A stretch of DNA of 64,000 nucleotides from Escallonia rubra (Eukaryota > Streptophyta > Magnoliopsida > Escalloniales > Escalloniaceae), in assembly GCA_033065855.1 (NCBI GenBank), contig JAVXUO010001426.1, positions 1 through 64,000 on the forward strand. The letters are read 5' to 3'. Shown here piece by piece: positions 47,902 through 59,809 of this stretch. The translations under genes were made by a program, and so were the position numbers. The notes below the pieces were generated by a model that was not told where the DNA came from, made no database searches, and saw only the letters and a program-made list of their open reading frames with translations. Within the stretch, counting starts at the first letter, position 1. Every line of letters starts with the position of its first letter.

Positions 47902-49740
47902 CGTTGAAGTCAAAATTTCGCCCATCTTAACTAATTATGGACTCTGGTCTCGCTACCTCTCGTTACCAGATGATCATGCACCGATCCACGTACATGACTT
48001 GGAAACCAATCTAGCTGTTGCTTTCACATGTTCAAATAGCAGTAGATTCTAGGTTAATGGTGATATCATGAATACACCAGCATGATTTGGTGCATCTCCA
48101 TCTACATATTCTTGCATATCACTCGCATGCATGCAGGCTGCGCGCAGGCGGCCATTCTTTCCCTTTCAGCTGTCTCTCTTTGTGCATCTAAGAGAGATCT
48201 CGATCAGTTTGATGTGGTTTTGAGAGGAAAAAAATGGTTGTGCACCATGGAAATCTACTGACTGAAAGGAACTTGTAAGAAGGTTGGATGACAAAGAAGC
48301 TGAGAATGGGCAAGTTGCTACATAGGGCGGCTAGCTAGTGAGAAGTGACCTCTTGCATCTTGGGACATATATGGTAAATGGACCACCCTCACCTCCATCT
48401 AAAGAATGTGCAAAGCTAATACCTCTATTATTCCTCCCGTCTCATCCTAGTACAACGACGCCATCTTTACATATATGGATGCCCATTCAACTTTTTCCGA
48501 TGTTTAGTACTCGAGACAACTCAAACACTCGTCTAGTTGGGGGCATAATTAAGCTCCAGAAGGTAGGCCTTTCTGGTCACCCGTCGTTTTAGGTTAAGAA
48601 GACGTGAAAGCGCCTTTCTCTTTCTGCAAATCAAATCTCCTTCAAGCAATATGAAATAAAAACAGATTGTAGATGGTTCTCAAAGCTATAATAATAGCAG
48701 GGGCGAACGAAACTCTCCTTTCTTGTTAGAGAGATTGTTGCCATGAGACATCTTCTTAGAGACAACGTGTGACACAAGTTACATGGCAACAGGAAATGTG
48801 ACAAATATACTTTATGCGAGTACATAGCTAGGTTTTGGGTCAACGAGAAAGACGCAGAAAAAGAATATTTGCTTCCCTTCTGCATGCACGCCTTGGGAAT
48901 TTGGTGGTCCTTTTCGTTGAAGTTTGAAACCTACTAATGGACTCAGTAGACCTAGAAAAGAGAGACGTGAGCTCCATGCCCAGCTTCTTCATGTTCAAAC
49001 TAACCCATTTTCAAGCAAGCTAAAGTGATATCTTTGGAATGTAAGGTGGTGGTGCTAGATTTTCTTCATTCTCTTGATGGATTTCAAGATCTCCGCCTTG
49101 AAAATTCCAATGACTGAAAGGTGAGTTTGGGTTTGCTTTTGTTCTTCGGGAGTGATAACCAGCAAATAAACATAGAGGAGAGATGCTCAAACCTAGAAGC
49201 AGTTTGTATGCAAACATGTCAATCAATTGCTTTTACCTTTTTAAAAGAGATTTTAAGAGACTTAAATGCAACGTCAAAGTGACTCTTAGGAAAAGAGATG
49301 AAACAGCCCAAATAAAGCTTTTAACGAATATGGGACTTGGTGGATTGATGCAATATATGTCGTTGAGATAATTCTCTAATTCGGTTAGCGGTCATTGTAT
49401 CTCATTGTCGCTGTATGACTTCAACCAGGTAGCACCCAAAAATGATTCAAAACATATAATCGTTGCCAGACATGTTTAGTGGCATTTCAATTTGTTTACA
49501 TCTTCAACAAAAAGTCTTATAACATTTTTTAGCATCACTAAATGCGACCCATAAACATCTATAGCGAACATGTGCCGTTATTTGAAGGTTGTAAGCATCT
49601 ACGAGTAACAGTAGAAAACACTGCTTCACTCTTTCAAAAGGATATGTGATTCCTTTTCTGGTTAATAATAGAAACATCGTATCACCGATCAGAGAGAATC
49701 AACTATAAGAGCAGACACATGCTTTGGGCATAACATATCT
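47902..49740. other. Gene-free stretch
   Basis: No gene recognised. I looked for conserved plant microRNA sequences by eye in the fold-rich part near 48070-48300 and found none. Confidence 0.5.
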
Positions 49741-49856
49741 TTCACCATTACTTACAAGAGCATGCCTAGCTACTTTCCATTCTAGATAAGCAAGAGTTTT
49801 CACCATTACTTACAAGAGCATGCCTAGCTACTTTCCATTCTAGATAAGCAAGAGTT
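49741..49856. repeat. Perfect two-copy tandem repeat, 58-bp period
   Basis: The unit TTCACCATTACTTACAAGAG begins at 49741 and again at 49799, with no visible differences over 58 bp, so it is a very recent duplication. Confidence 0.95.
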
Positions 49857-50765
49857 TGATTTCTTAGTTACGAGAGTAGCTACTACTTTAATTTCCAAGA
49901 ACGCAGAAGAATTGCTCTAGTCCATTAAAACGATATTGAAAGAATGAAGAGTTGTTGAACATATCTCTTAATTACGCTAAATTCATACTTGATCAGTTTG
50001 TTTAAAGCAGATTCAACATTGGATCAGAATTGTTTGGCTTGCTAACAAGGGAAATAGCAGGCTTCTTTTTACTTTTGATCCTATGTAGCATGAACTAACA
50101 AAATCTACAAAAAAAAAAAGAAAAAAAGAATTGAGCTAAAATTGTTCCAAGAAACATCAAGTAAAAGTAACCTTGACCTATCTAAATAGCATAAACTAAA
50201 CACCAATCACAACTTAGGATATTTATACATTTCTTCATATTTTTTTCCCTTTTTTTCTCCTTCCTTTTTTTATGTTCCAAAGTTGTAGAGTAAAACAAAA
50301 GCCTGTTCAATAGCCTCCCCTCTAAAGTCAAAGGGAAAACTAGCTCCTCTCCCAAAGCTTAGTCCAGCATTTGGAGATGACTCCAAAGTGATCTTCTCCA
50401 GGGATCACCCTTAAAAAGGGCTTGAGAGTCACATCAAGCACAGTCACCAACAGAGAAACCACTACAAATTTTAGCCGACGACTAGGACGTTAACGCCAAC
50501 ACCACAGCCTCGCACCAAAGATTACAAAAACATGTCGTCCTCCATAAACCAAAACTGGAAACAAAAAAATTTCAAAACAAACTGTCCATAGCAAAGAAGA
50601 AATGAACCCCAACGTGAAGGTAATACCCAAAAAAAAAAGAGAAACAGGGGGAAGTACCACTCGAAACAAGTGTGGTGGGGAAACTCAATTAAGCAGAGAC
50701 GTTCGAGAAGGGAAAACGCAATTGAATGATTATGCAATAAAACTTAAAAGGCCGACCAGAAATAC
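49857..50765. other. Gene-free stretch
   Basis: AT-rich, with A-runs at 50100-50130 and 50630. The minus-strand frame at 50522-50737 is rich in Phe/Leu/Trp codons and matches nothing recognised. Confidence 0.55.
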
Positions 50766-50969
50766 TTAAGACATGATGATTGAACAACAAACTTTAAGCC
50801 AAAACATCTAAAACGGACCACCAAACCTAGTCTACAACGAGCCCCCCTTTTACCTCCGTTCCCCTCCCCTCCCCCATTCCACCCCGCTCCACCCCAAAAA
50901 ACACCTAAGACGTGATGATTGAACGGCAAACCATAGGCCAAAATGTCTAAAACCAACCACCACACTTAG

Positions 50970-51724
50970 GTAGCGTTTGAAAACCATTTGGTTATCTATT
51001 TTTTCTCCAGTTTTATAAACTGGAGAAAAAAAACGCGTTTGACATAGTTTTCGTTTTTTTTTTCCTTCCATTTCGAAATTCAGTTTTTAAAACATGACTG
51101 TTTTTTAAAACTCTAATTTAGGAGTTTTGGGTTTTCAGTTTTGGTTTTTATTTTGAGGAAAAAATTTGGCTGCTATCCCGGTTGGAGGAATCTTCCTCCT
51201 ACCCTTTATATAGCGACAATCAATTGTCTCTAAATATTTCTAGGGACTTTTATTTAGTGACGCTAAAAAAATGCTGCTAATAATTATTGCCGAATGTGTT
51301 AGAAGAAAGGTCGCTTGAAACATTTAGCGACTATTAATTGTCATTATACATGGGGTAGAAGGAAGATTCTTACAACCCGAGTAGGAGCTAAAGTTTGTTC
51401 TTATTTTGAGACCACCACTACCCTCCCATCGCCACAACCACCGCCCACCGCTTGCAACCGCAGCCCACCGGCCGCTGCTGGTGACCACCGCCAGCCACTG
51501 ACAGCCACCGCTGGCGGGCCACAGTCGGCCATCGCCACGCCCCACCACAGCCACCGCAACCACCACCAAAGAAAAAGTTCAAAATAAAAATTGGGTAATC
51601 AAACACTCAAAATAAAAACTGGATAATCAAACACCCATTTGTTTTTGTAAAAAATAAAAACTAAACTGGTTTTGGTTTTCTTAGAAACAGAAAACCAAAA
51701 CTGAAAGTGATTTCAAACAAACCC
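50970..51724. mobile_element. MITE, copy A (755 bp, with a second MITE inside)
   Basis: Starts GTAGCGTTTGAAAACC and ends, in reverse complement, GGGTTTGTTTGAAATCAC. It is flanked by TTAG on both sides (50966-50969 and 51725-51728). The empty site in unit 1 reads AAACCTAGTCTAC, confirming the borders. The middle is GC-rich (CCACCGCCCACCGC type). Removing the nested element and its duplication leaves about 500 bp, matching copy B. The superfamily is uncertain (PIF/Harbinger-like from the 3-4 bp duplication). Confidence 0.8.
51158..51400. mobile_element. MULE-type MITE nested in copy A
   Basis: 243 bp, flanked by a perfect 10-bp duplication TTATTTTGAG (51148-51157 and 51401-51410), absent from the equivalent position of copy B. 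Terminal inverted repeats include GGTTGGAGGAATCTTCCTCC and, from the right in reverse complement, GGGTTGTAAGAATCTTCCTT. A 10-bp duplication with long TIRs fits the Mutator superfamily. Confidence 0.82.
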
Positions 51725-51936
51725 TTAGTCTACAGCCTCGCCCCTCTTATACCCCTATTCCCATTCCCTTGGCCCACGCCCTCTTGTCCAATGAGAAGCC
51801 CAGAAACACTAAAATGAAAAAACGGAACTAAAGCTAACAAACAATCGGCCCAGGGGCGGAGCTATGTCATAACAGGAGGGGGGGTAGGCACGACAAACCA
51901 TAGGCCAAAATGTCTAAAACCAACCACCACACTTAG

Positions 51937-52459
51937 GTAGCGTTTGAAAACTATTTGGTTTTCTGTTTTTTCTCCAGTTTTGTAAACTGGAGAAAAAAAA
52001 ACGCGTTTGGCACACAGTTTTCGTTTTTTTCCCTTCAGTTTTGAAAATCAATTTTGAAAACAATGTTGTTTTTGAAAACTCCCATATAGGAGTTTTGAGT
52101 TTTGGTATTTATTTAGAGACCACCACCACCGCCCACCGCTGGCGACCGCTGCCGGCCAACCATTGCCTGCCGCTGGACACCGCTGGCAACCACTGCCGGT
52201 CACAAGTAGCCACCACTGGCAAGCCACAGCTGGACACCGCCACGCCTCACCACCGCCACCGCAACCACCACCAAAGAAAAAACTCAAAATAAAAATTAGG
52301 TAATCCAACACCAAAAAAAAAAAAAAAATTCAAAATAAAAACTGGGAAATCAAACACTCATTTGTTTTTGTAAAAAATAAAAAATAAAAACTAAATTGGT
52401 TTTGATTTTTGTTTTTTTGGAAACAGAAAACCGAAACTGGAAGTGATTTCAAACAGACC
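51937..52459. mobile_element. MITE, copy B (523 bp)
   Basis: Same family and position as copy A, without the nested element. It starts GTAGCGTTTGAAAACTATT and is flanked by TTAG and CTAG. Because it occupies the same site as copy A, it was probably duplicated along with unit 2 and did not insert independently. Confidence 0.8.
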
Positions 52460-52795
52460 CTAGTCTATAGCCCCGCCCTTCTTTTACGCCATTCCCCGAC
52501 CCCACCCTACACCCTCTTGTCCCACGAGAAGCCAGAAACACTAAAATGAAAAAACGGAACTAAAGCTAACAAACAATCGGCCCAAACATGAATTTGAAAG
52601 AAAAGCCTACGGAGAACAAATCAAGCATCTTAAGCAATGTAGTTGCAAATATATCCCCGTAGTTATAGGGATGGGTTCCTAAAAAATAAGTATGGAATTG
52701 AGAAACCTAACCCTCCCAATGCAATAAAGCTTAATCCACCGATGATAACCCAAAGAAAGCCCTAAAGCTAATTTTATGAATCTAATCTACACATT

Positions 52796-52845
52796 TGCCT
52801 CAAGAACCTAATCGACCAAGCTTGGTCGATTAGGTTCTTGAGGCA
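52796..52845. repeat. 50-bp perfect palindrome
   Basis: The left arm ends GGTTCTTGAGGCA when read as its complement. The centre is GACCAAGCTTGGTC at 52814-52827, and every base pairs out to T52796-A52845 with no spacer. Immediately to the right (52855-52925) is a looser inverted repeat, TTTCTAAACCTCCTC against GAGGAGGTTTAGAA. Confidence 0.95.
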
Positions 52846-54248
52846 GATCTACGGGTTTCTAAACCTCCTCGCTCCTTAAGGAAGAGTTTTAGAACCCCGT
52901 AGATTAAGGAGGAGGTTTAGAACCCTGTATATCTACCAATTAAGAGTAGATCAAAAGGGTTGGAAGCGGTAACCAATCAATGGGCAATAGCCTCAGTGGA
53001 CAAAGGGTGGTTGATGGTGGTGGTTATGGCAATGCGTCGTAGAAAGGAAGGCAAGTGCAGGCAGTAGCGGAGAGCATAAGGTGGCATGGCGGAAGGGATT
53101 TGACCGGTTTGGGGAGAGGTGGGGGTAGAAAGCCACTACCAAAAAGGAGAGAGGGAGGTGAAAGGAGGAAGTAGCCCCTCTTCCCCGTACCCCCCCCCCC
53201 CCGCGGGCCCAAACACACACACACACTCACACTAGCGGCAGCGGTTTAGAGTAGTGGATTAGTAGAGAGAAAAGAGACACTTTCAATCAGTTGCCCAACA
53301 GAAATAAGACAAAGCTCCTCCACTTGCTCATCCCTCCACCCCCGCACTTGCTCATCACTCCGGTTTCGATCAGTGCTATCAACCTCGTGTACTCTTACAG
53401 CCGCGCCACAAGGCAAGTTGCTTTGCTAATAAATAGACCTAATTGTATTTTTCATCAAAACGCTTGAAACATAGACACACATGCGCATATTTTAAACAAA
53501 GAACAAGCTTTGATTCTTTCGTTGACCAGTATATTGGTAAACGTAGAAACTTCTTATACTTTGTAGTACTTAAACCTTTTGTACTGATAATTTTATTAAT
53601 GAGAAAGTCGCTCGTAATATCAAATATTTTTTTTTGGTGATAGCGTCAGTATACATTTCCCATGACAAAGTCAGACACAAGATTGATTTTACTTTTCTTC
53701 TTCCCTATGATACTTCTTCCTCAGTCCACTGCCACTATTTCAGTCAAAAGAAGCCTATAGAGTCCCATATGACCAAAACCAAGAATGAGGTTGGGGGCGT
53801 AGACTCACTGTTGGTTCTATCTTTCCCCATCCCACCCCGTTTCTGCAAGAGGTAAAGAAGAGGTAGGACTCTAATTTGATAAGGAGAAGAAAGTCATGGT
53901 TTTTTCTAGTGCTTGATTTAAGGGATTCTTGTTAATCAATTACTGACTTTAATAATGATTTTGTGAAGAGATTTTGGGGGGGCAGTAATACCCAAAAATA
54001 AATAATAAAATTGGTAAAAACAACTTTTGTTTAAGAAAAAAAAGCCAGATGCCAATACCATCTCTTTCTCTTTTTTTTTTAAGCCAATAGAAACTCCCCC
54101 ACAGAGGCAATTTTTGGACCATGAGGGTTGAATGTGTAGAAACCTCGCATGCTTTATTGGCCCACAAAGAAGTCCAAACAGAGACCTTTTTTTTTTTTTG
54201 AACAGAAGGTGATAACTATGTTTAGCAAAAGATTACACGAAGGATAAA

Positions 54249-54263
54249 TTTATATATATATAC
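54249..54263 (+). promoter_or_regulatory. Probable TATA box of the subtilase gene
   Basis: TTTATATATATATAC, ending 35 bases before the start codon at 54298. If used, the 5' UTR would be very short. Confidence 0.4.
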
Positions 54264-54297
54264 CCAGCTCAATATCCAGTACTGTAGAGCATTCACC

Positions 54298-54667
54298 ATG
54301 AAGGAAATCTCTATTCTCCCTCTTCTTCTGCTGCTTCTTCCTCTGGTAGCCTTGTGCGTTGAAAGACAGGTTATGTTTGTGTCATTTTGTGTGTGTGTGT
54401 GTGTTTTGTAGGTGAAATAATATACGTTTTCACACGAAACTTTCGAATATTCATAGGTGTATATAGTGTACTTTGGCGAACATGGCGGACAGAAGGCAGT
54501 GCATGAGATTGAAGAAGCCCATCATTCCTACTTGTTCTCTGTGAAGAAAACTGAGGAAGAAGCTAGGGCTTCCCTTCTTTATAGTTACAAGAATAGCATC
54601 AATGGCTTCGCTGCAACTCTCACTCCCGATGAAGCCTCAAAACTATCTGGTTAGCAAGACAAAAATG

Positions 54668-54711
<44 letters not shown>

Positions 54712-57700
54712 CCCCCCCCTCTCTCTCTATCTCTCTCTAATATTGGTTGGTTGGTTTTGAATATAGAGATGGATGGAGTTGTGTCGGTCATTCGGAGCCA
54801 CTCAACAACGTATTCCTTGCATACTACAAGGTCATGGGAATTTGCAGGCTTAGAAGAGAACCATGTCAAGAAAGGAGACTTATTGCTGAAAGCCAAATAT
54901 GGCAAAGACGTCATAATTGGCCTCTTGGATACTGGTAATGCAAGCCTAATATATACGTGGGATTTACAAAGCTGTGGCTAGCCAAATAACTTATACCGGC
55001 GCTCTAACTACCTTCCTACTACAGTATTATCGTACCTTTGTCATCTTATTAAAGAACAACTATAGGGCCTTTCTTATTATACTTCTTACACTTTGATATT
55101 ACTATGTGGTAACATGTATTTGATTTGATAAGTTGAGGATGGCCAGAGTCAAAGTGATGAGTGTTTGATTTGATAATTAACATGTAGTATTTGATTTGAT
55201 AACTAAGTGATGAGTGTTTTATTGATCAGGTGTATGGCCAGAGTCAAAGAGCTTCAATGATGAAGGAATGGGACCCGTTCCAAAGTCATGGAAAGGAATC
55301 TGCCAATCTGGAGATGCTTTCACCTCTTCAAACTGTAATAAGTGAGTTTGATCTTTCTTCTCATTAGTCATAATTTTGACATGCCTGCACACAGCTTTCG
55401 ATCTTGGGCTCCAACTCAAACTTTCAGTCTCCTAAGCAATTGCTTCCTTTTTTTGACCCTTTTTGGGTCTTTTTCTGAACATATCTCTAGCTTCAAAAGG
55501 CCATTTGATCGAGAGCAGCTTTGCATCGGCTTGAAAGCAGTTTCCTCCATTTACTTACGGCCAAGAGCTTTGTGTGTTTGCATGCCCATTAAGATTTTTC
55601 CTCAAACTTAAAACCTCTCAACCTCATCATTAAGGGTTGAACTAAGAAATGTTCGACCCACCTAGGAGGACCAAAGATGGTCTTTGGACAAACATTCGAA
55701 TCCTAGATGCTTCATACGGAGTTAATTTTCAGTTCCCATAAAATGCCGTCGTCTCGATTCAAAGAAAACCCCAACTGCGATGGTTGATTTTTCTTAAGCA
55801 CATTATGCATTGAATTCTCATTACACGACGTTTTCTTAAACACAATAGGCTTAGAATAATTTTCATCCATATTACTATTCTTATGGACGACTAGAGTGCC
55901 TTTGACTAGGGAATTGGTTTGATTTACTTTTTCTAGAAAGTGAGTACATGACATTATTCATCTGTGGAGATATTCCAAAACGTGAGAAAGGTACTGTCCC
56001 ACATTTGGTGTCCTCACATACACGTCTTAGGTGGCTCTTATTGTATTGCTGATTCCTAGCTTGTCCATTTCCTTGAGAACAATGAAAATTATCTGAGCTT
56101 GTGGTGATGGTCTTTTGGCTTGTTTCATTGCCATCTTGTGACTTTCTATATCCCCAAATACATTCGTCAGATACGAGTGCTTAGTTTTCATGTCTCTGGC
56201 CAGACTCTGTGATGGAATTTGGAAGTGCTCCACCATTGGATGGTCCTACTTCCAACTGGAGGGGCTATACCAGACAATAACATGACTGTTTGCTTTGTAG
56301 AGAATACGCAGTTGTTGGTTGTAGTTTGTTCCTTGAAGAACTCAAAGGTATACATCAATCAGGTTCCTGATAATTACTTTTGCTTGCACTCACATGTTAT
56401 ACTTAAAAGGGGACTAAGTTTTGCCTTTTTTCTTTGGTATATCATTTTCATGCCTTGTTTTTGAAGTTCTAGTCCTTTGTTTATAGATGGAAAAGGTAAT
56501 TGGGACTGTTTTGTCACCATGGAAAACGGGATGGGGGAGAACGGAACTAAACTTCTTGAATTCGACCCTGAGAAATTAAATGAACATCTACCGCGAGATT
56601 TTAAAGGATCTCCCTGATGAGTGATGGCCGCGCAACTTAACATAATGGACGGCTTGATACAATATTTTTGAAGTCCACTTAGATGATTTCGCTCCTTTAA
56701 GAGCGGACTATTACTGAAGTTGTAAATTGAGTGAATTCATACGCGATGTTCAACGTGGATTGTAAGCAAAGTAGCGGATAAATACCAATTACCCAAATGG
56801 TAAAAGTTGCAGATTCTCTAGACCGCCGGCCTTTTTCCTATCTTTATCTCAAGATCTAGATGTAGATTGACCCCACTATACTGTGTGTGTGTGTGTGTGT
56901 GTGAGTTCGTGCTTGCGCGAGTATAACAAGATCCTCTGCGTGAAACTATCCGTTTGGTAAAGTGCATGTAGATTTAAGCTGACCACAAGCAAGGGGAATG
57001 TAGCTAATCCATTTAAAGTATCCTTTTGGCGTGACCATAAGCCAGTGATTACTTCGTACTCCAGAACTGAAATTCCATCTATATTGTTTTTTTTTGGCAG
57101 AAAGTTGATTGGAGCTCGGTTCTACCTCAAAGGTTACGAGCATTATTATGGCCGTCTAAATAGGACACTGGATTTTCGATCTCCCCGTGACAAGGATGGC
57201 CACGGAACACACACATCATCAACGGCTGGAGGGCGAACGGTGCCCGACATCTCAGCCCTCGGCGGATTTGCCAGTGGCACTGCCTCGGGTGGTGCGCCCC
57301 TTGCACGCGTTGCAATGTACAAGGTTTGCTGGCCAATCCCAGTCAAAGGTAAAGAAGGTGGGGACACATGCTTTGTTGAAGACATGCTAGCTGCTATGGA
57401 TGATGCCATTGGTGATGGGGTTCATGTTCTAAGCCTTTCCATCGGGACAAGTAAGCCTACTCCTTATACAAAGGACGGCATTGCAATTGGAGCACTTCAT
57501 GCCGTCAAGAAGAACATTGTAGTAGTATGTAGCGCGGGGAATAACGGTCCGACTGCATCAACGTTATCGAACCAGGCTCCGTGGATCATCACAATCGGTG
57601 CAAGCAGTGTCGACCGAACTTTTTTAGCCCCTCTTCGGCTGGGAAATGGCATGACAATTGAGGTACATAAAAGTAGTAGTATAATGATTTTTCATTAACC

Positions 57701-59809
57701 TGAGTAGTGCAGGCAGAATTTGGAATCAGGAGTCTGGTACAGATGCCAAAAAAACTCCCCATATTGGCCAACTCGATGATCCCAGATTGAGGAGTCTCTG
57801 GTGTGACTACATAGAGACTTTACTAGATAGGCTAACTAGATCTAATGACATCGTCTCCGGTATGACTGCCCAGAGACTTTACTAGGAAGGCTAACTAGCA
57901 CACGATTTGATCACCGGTCTCTGGTACGACTACCTAAAGACTTGGTGCGATTGGTAGACACTTCAGTTAATCGCGCCAACTGACACACAGATCGTACACT
58001 CTCCAGGTTAACTATATTCGATCCAAAGTCTCTGTTATGACTCCCTTGATACAACTGCATTACTGGGAGATTTAGTACAGGTCACTAGGATGATTGCAGT
58101 TCTTTTCTCGGTAAATGTATGATTGCACTTCATTAACGTTGTTTCGCCTACATTCTGGACAATTTGCCAGGGACAAACAGTAACTCCGTATGAGCTAAAG
58201 AGAAAAATGTACCCACTAGTTTATGCAGCACAAGTAGTGAACTCTGATGTGCCGAAAACCTACATAGCAGGGTAATCTTTCTACTTATTCATCTTCTTAC
58301 GAGATATAGCATTGATCTTTCGACGCATAACGAGGTGTTTTTCTACCTTGATTTCACGCAGACAATGCCTACCTGGTGCTCTTTCGCCCCAAAAGGCCAA
58401 GGGAAAGATTGTGTTGTGCTTCAGAGGGAACGGAACAAGAGTTGGAAAAGGCCAAGAAGTGAAGAGGGCTGGTGGAATTGGTTTTATCTTAGGAAACAGC
58501 CCTGCAAACGGAGCTGAACTAGCGGCCGACGCGCATGTTCTTCCTGCAACGGCAGTAAATTCAGAAAATGCAATTAAAATTGTCAGATACATCAACCGTA
58601 CGAAGAATCCAATGGCATCTATTTTCCCAGCGAAAACAGTATTGTATAGCAAACCGGCACCTTTCATGGCCGCTTTTACTAGTAGAGGTCCTAATACGAT
58701 TTCACCCGACATCCTGAAGGTAACTAGTACAATATTTTTTGCCAGATTTCATTAGATTCGTTCATCGTTCTAATTTTCCGCTTACCTGGCACAGCCCGAT
58801 ATCACGGCTCCAGGGTTGAACATTTTGGCAGCGTGGAGCGAGGCATCATCGCCTACGAAACTGGAGGGTGATAATCGCGTCGTGAAGTATAATATTATTT
58901 CTGGAACTTCTATGTCTTGCCCACATGTGGCTGGTGCTGCTGCACTTCTGAAAGCAGTGCACCCTAGTTGGAGCAGTGCTGCCATAAGATCTGCTCTTAT
59001 AACCTCTGGTAAACCTGGACACCCTGAACATTAGGCATCTTATCACAATTTACAGAGAGGGTCCAAATACATTCTAGCATATCACAATGTAGATATATTT
59101 CTTGTGAAAAAGAGAAAATCATTATTGGAATTTTTTGGGGAAAATGCAAATTAAACCTGAATTAAATCAGAATAGAGAGATGGTCTTGTTTTGCATCAAA
59201 TGATCAATCTCTAAACTTTACTGTCAAACTACAGCTTTCTAATGTTTCACATTTCCTGACTTGGCAGCCGGATTGACCAACAACATGGGGAAGCCAATAA
59301 CCGATGCATCTGGCAACACCCCGGCAGACCCTTTCCAATTTGGAGCCGGTCACTTCAGGCCAGAAAAGGCAGCAGATCCTGGACTCGTGTATGATGCATC
59401 GTACACTGACTACTGTCTCTTCCTCTGCAGCAGCGGAAACAAAACCCTCGACCCATCATTCAAATGTCCAACAAATCCACCCCCACCGAACAATCTCAAC
59501 CACCCGTCCCTCGCCATTCCTAAACTCAGTGGTGCCATGACAGTCAAGAGAACGGTCACAAATGTCGGAGGTAGTAAGAGCGTGTACTTCGCTAGTGTGA
59601 AACCGCCTCTGGGAATCTCGGTTACAGTCTATCCGCCTATCTTATTCTTCAATCAAGTTGGCCAGAAGAAAAGTTTTACTATAACAGTCGAGGCCAACAG
59701 CGAATTGGTCGGAGCCAATGATCAGAAAGGTACCTACTCGTTCGGGTGGTTGACCTGGACCGATTCGATCCACAATGTTCGAAGTCCTATAGCAGTGTCA
59801 TTAGCATAG
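54298..59809 (+). CDS. SBT5.6: Subtilisin-like serine protease, SBT5.6 type, nine exons
   Basis: Predicted secreted plant subtilase (S8), matured by removal of an N-terminal propeptide. Exons: 54298-54369, 54457-54649, 54767-54934, 55230-55341, 57101-57662, 58171-58271, 58362-58719, 58795-59008, 59268-59809. Phases agree throughout, giving 773 residues. A leucine-rich signal peptide covers about 1-21 ([15 protein letters not shown]). The I9 propeptide begins VYIVYFGEH and ends near HTTRSWEF. The catalytic residues are all present: Asp143 (GLLDTGVWPES), His216 (DGHGTHTSS), Asn329 (SAGNNGP) and Ser561 ([12 protein letters not shown]). A protease-associated region lies in exons 6-7, and a fibronectin III-like C-terminus contains VKRTVTNVG. 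Best match from memory is Arabidopsis SBT5.6 (At5g45650). No lesion is seen; introns hold CT and GT microsatellites. Confidence 0.95.
54668..54739 (+). repeat. CT microsatellite in subtilase intron 2
   Basis: A (CT)n run interrupted by a C tract, ending 28 bp before exon 3. It forms the long pyrimidine tract of that acceptor. Confidence 0.9.

Larger units (their letters stand above)
50766..52584. repeat. Three-unit segmental duplication
   Basis: Unit 1 (50766-about 50870), unit 2 (50906-51852) and unit 3 (51891-52584) are degenerate direct repeats. They share TAAGACATGATGATTGAAC, GCCAAAACATCTAAAAC, ACCACCAAACCTAGTCTAC and, in units 2 and 3, CACTAAAATGAAAAAACGGA. Unit 1 lacks the MITE carried by units 2 and 3 and shows what the site looked like before insertion. 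A sequence between units 2 and 3 (CAGGGGCGGAGC at 51851) resembles a hAT terminus. Confidence 0.8.
52585..54297. other. Upstream region of the subtilase gene
   Basis: Contains the palindrome at 52796-52845, a related inverted repeat to about 52925, a poly-C tract at 53190-53202 followed by a CA repeat to 53228, and a T-rich tract at 54188-54199. No other gene is recognised. The promoter of the subtilase should lie in the last kilobase. Confidence 0.6.

Noticed and set aside
48070-48300. Possible microRNA precursor in a fold-rich, GC-varied stretch
   Set aside because: No known plant microRNA sequence was recognised and no long near-perfect hairpin was found by eye.
51315-52314. Open frames rich in Thr/Pro/His or Gly/Val in the MITE copies
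   Set aside because: They come from the CCACCGCC-type low-complexity core of the MITEs and differ between copies.
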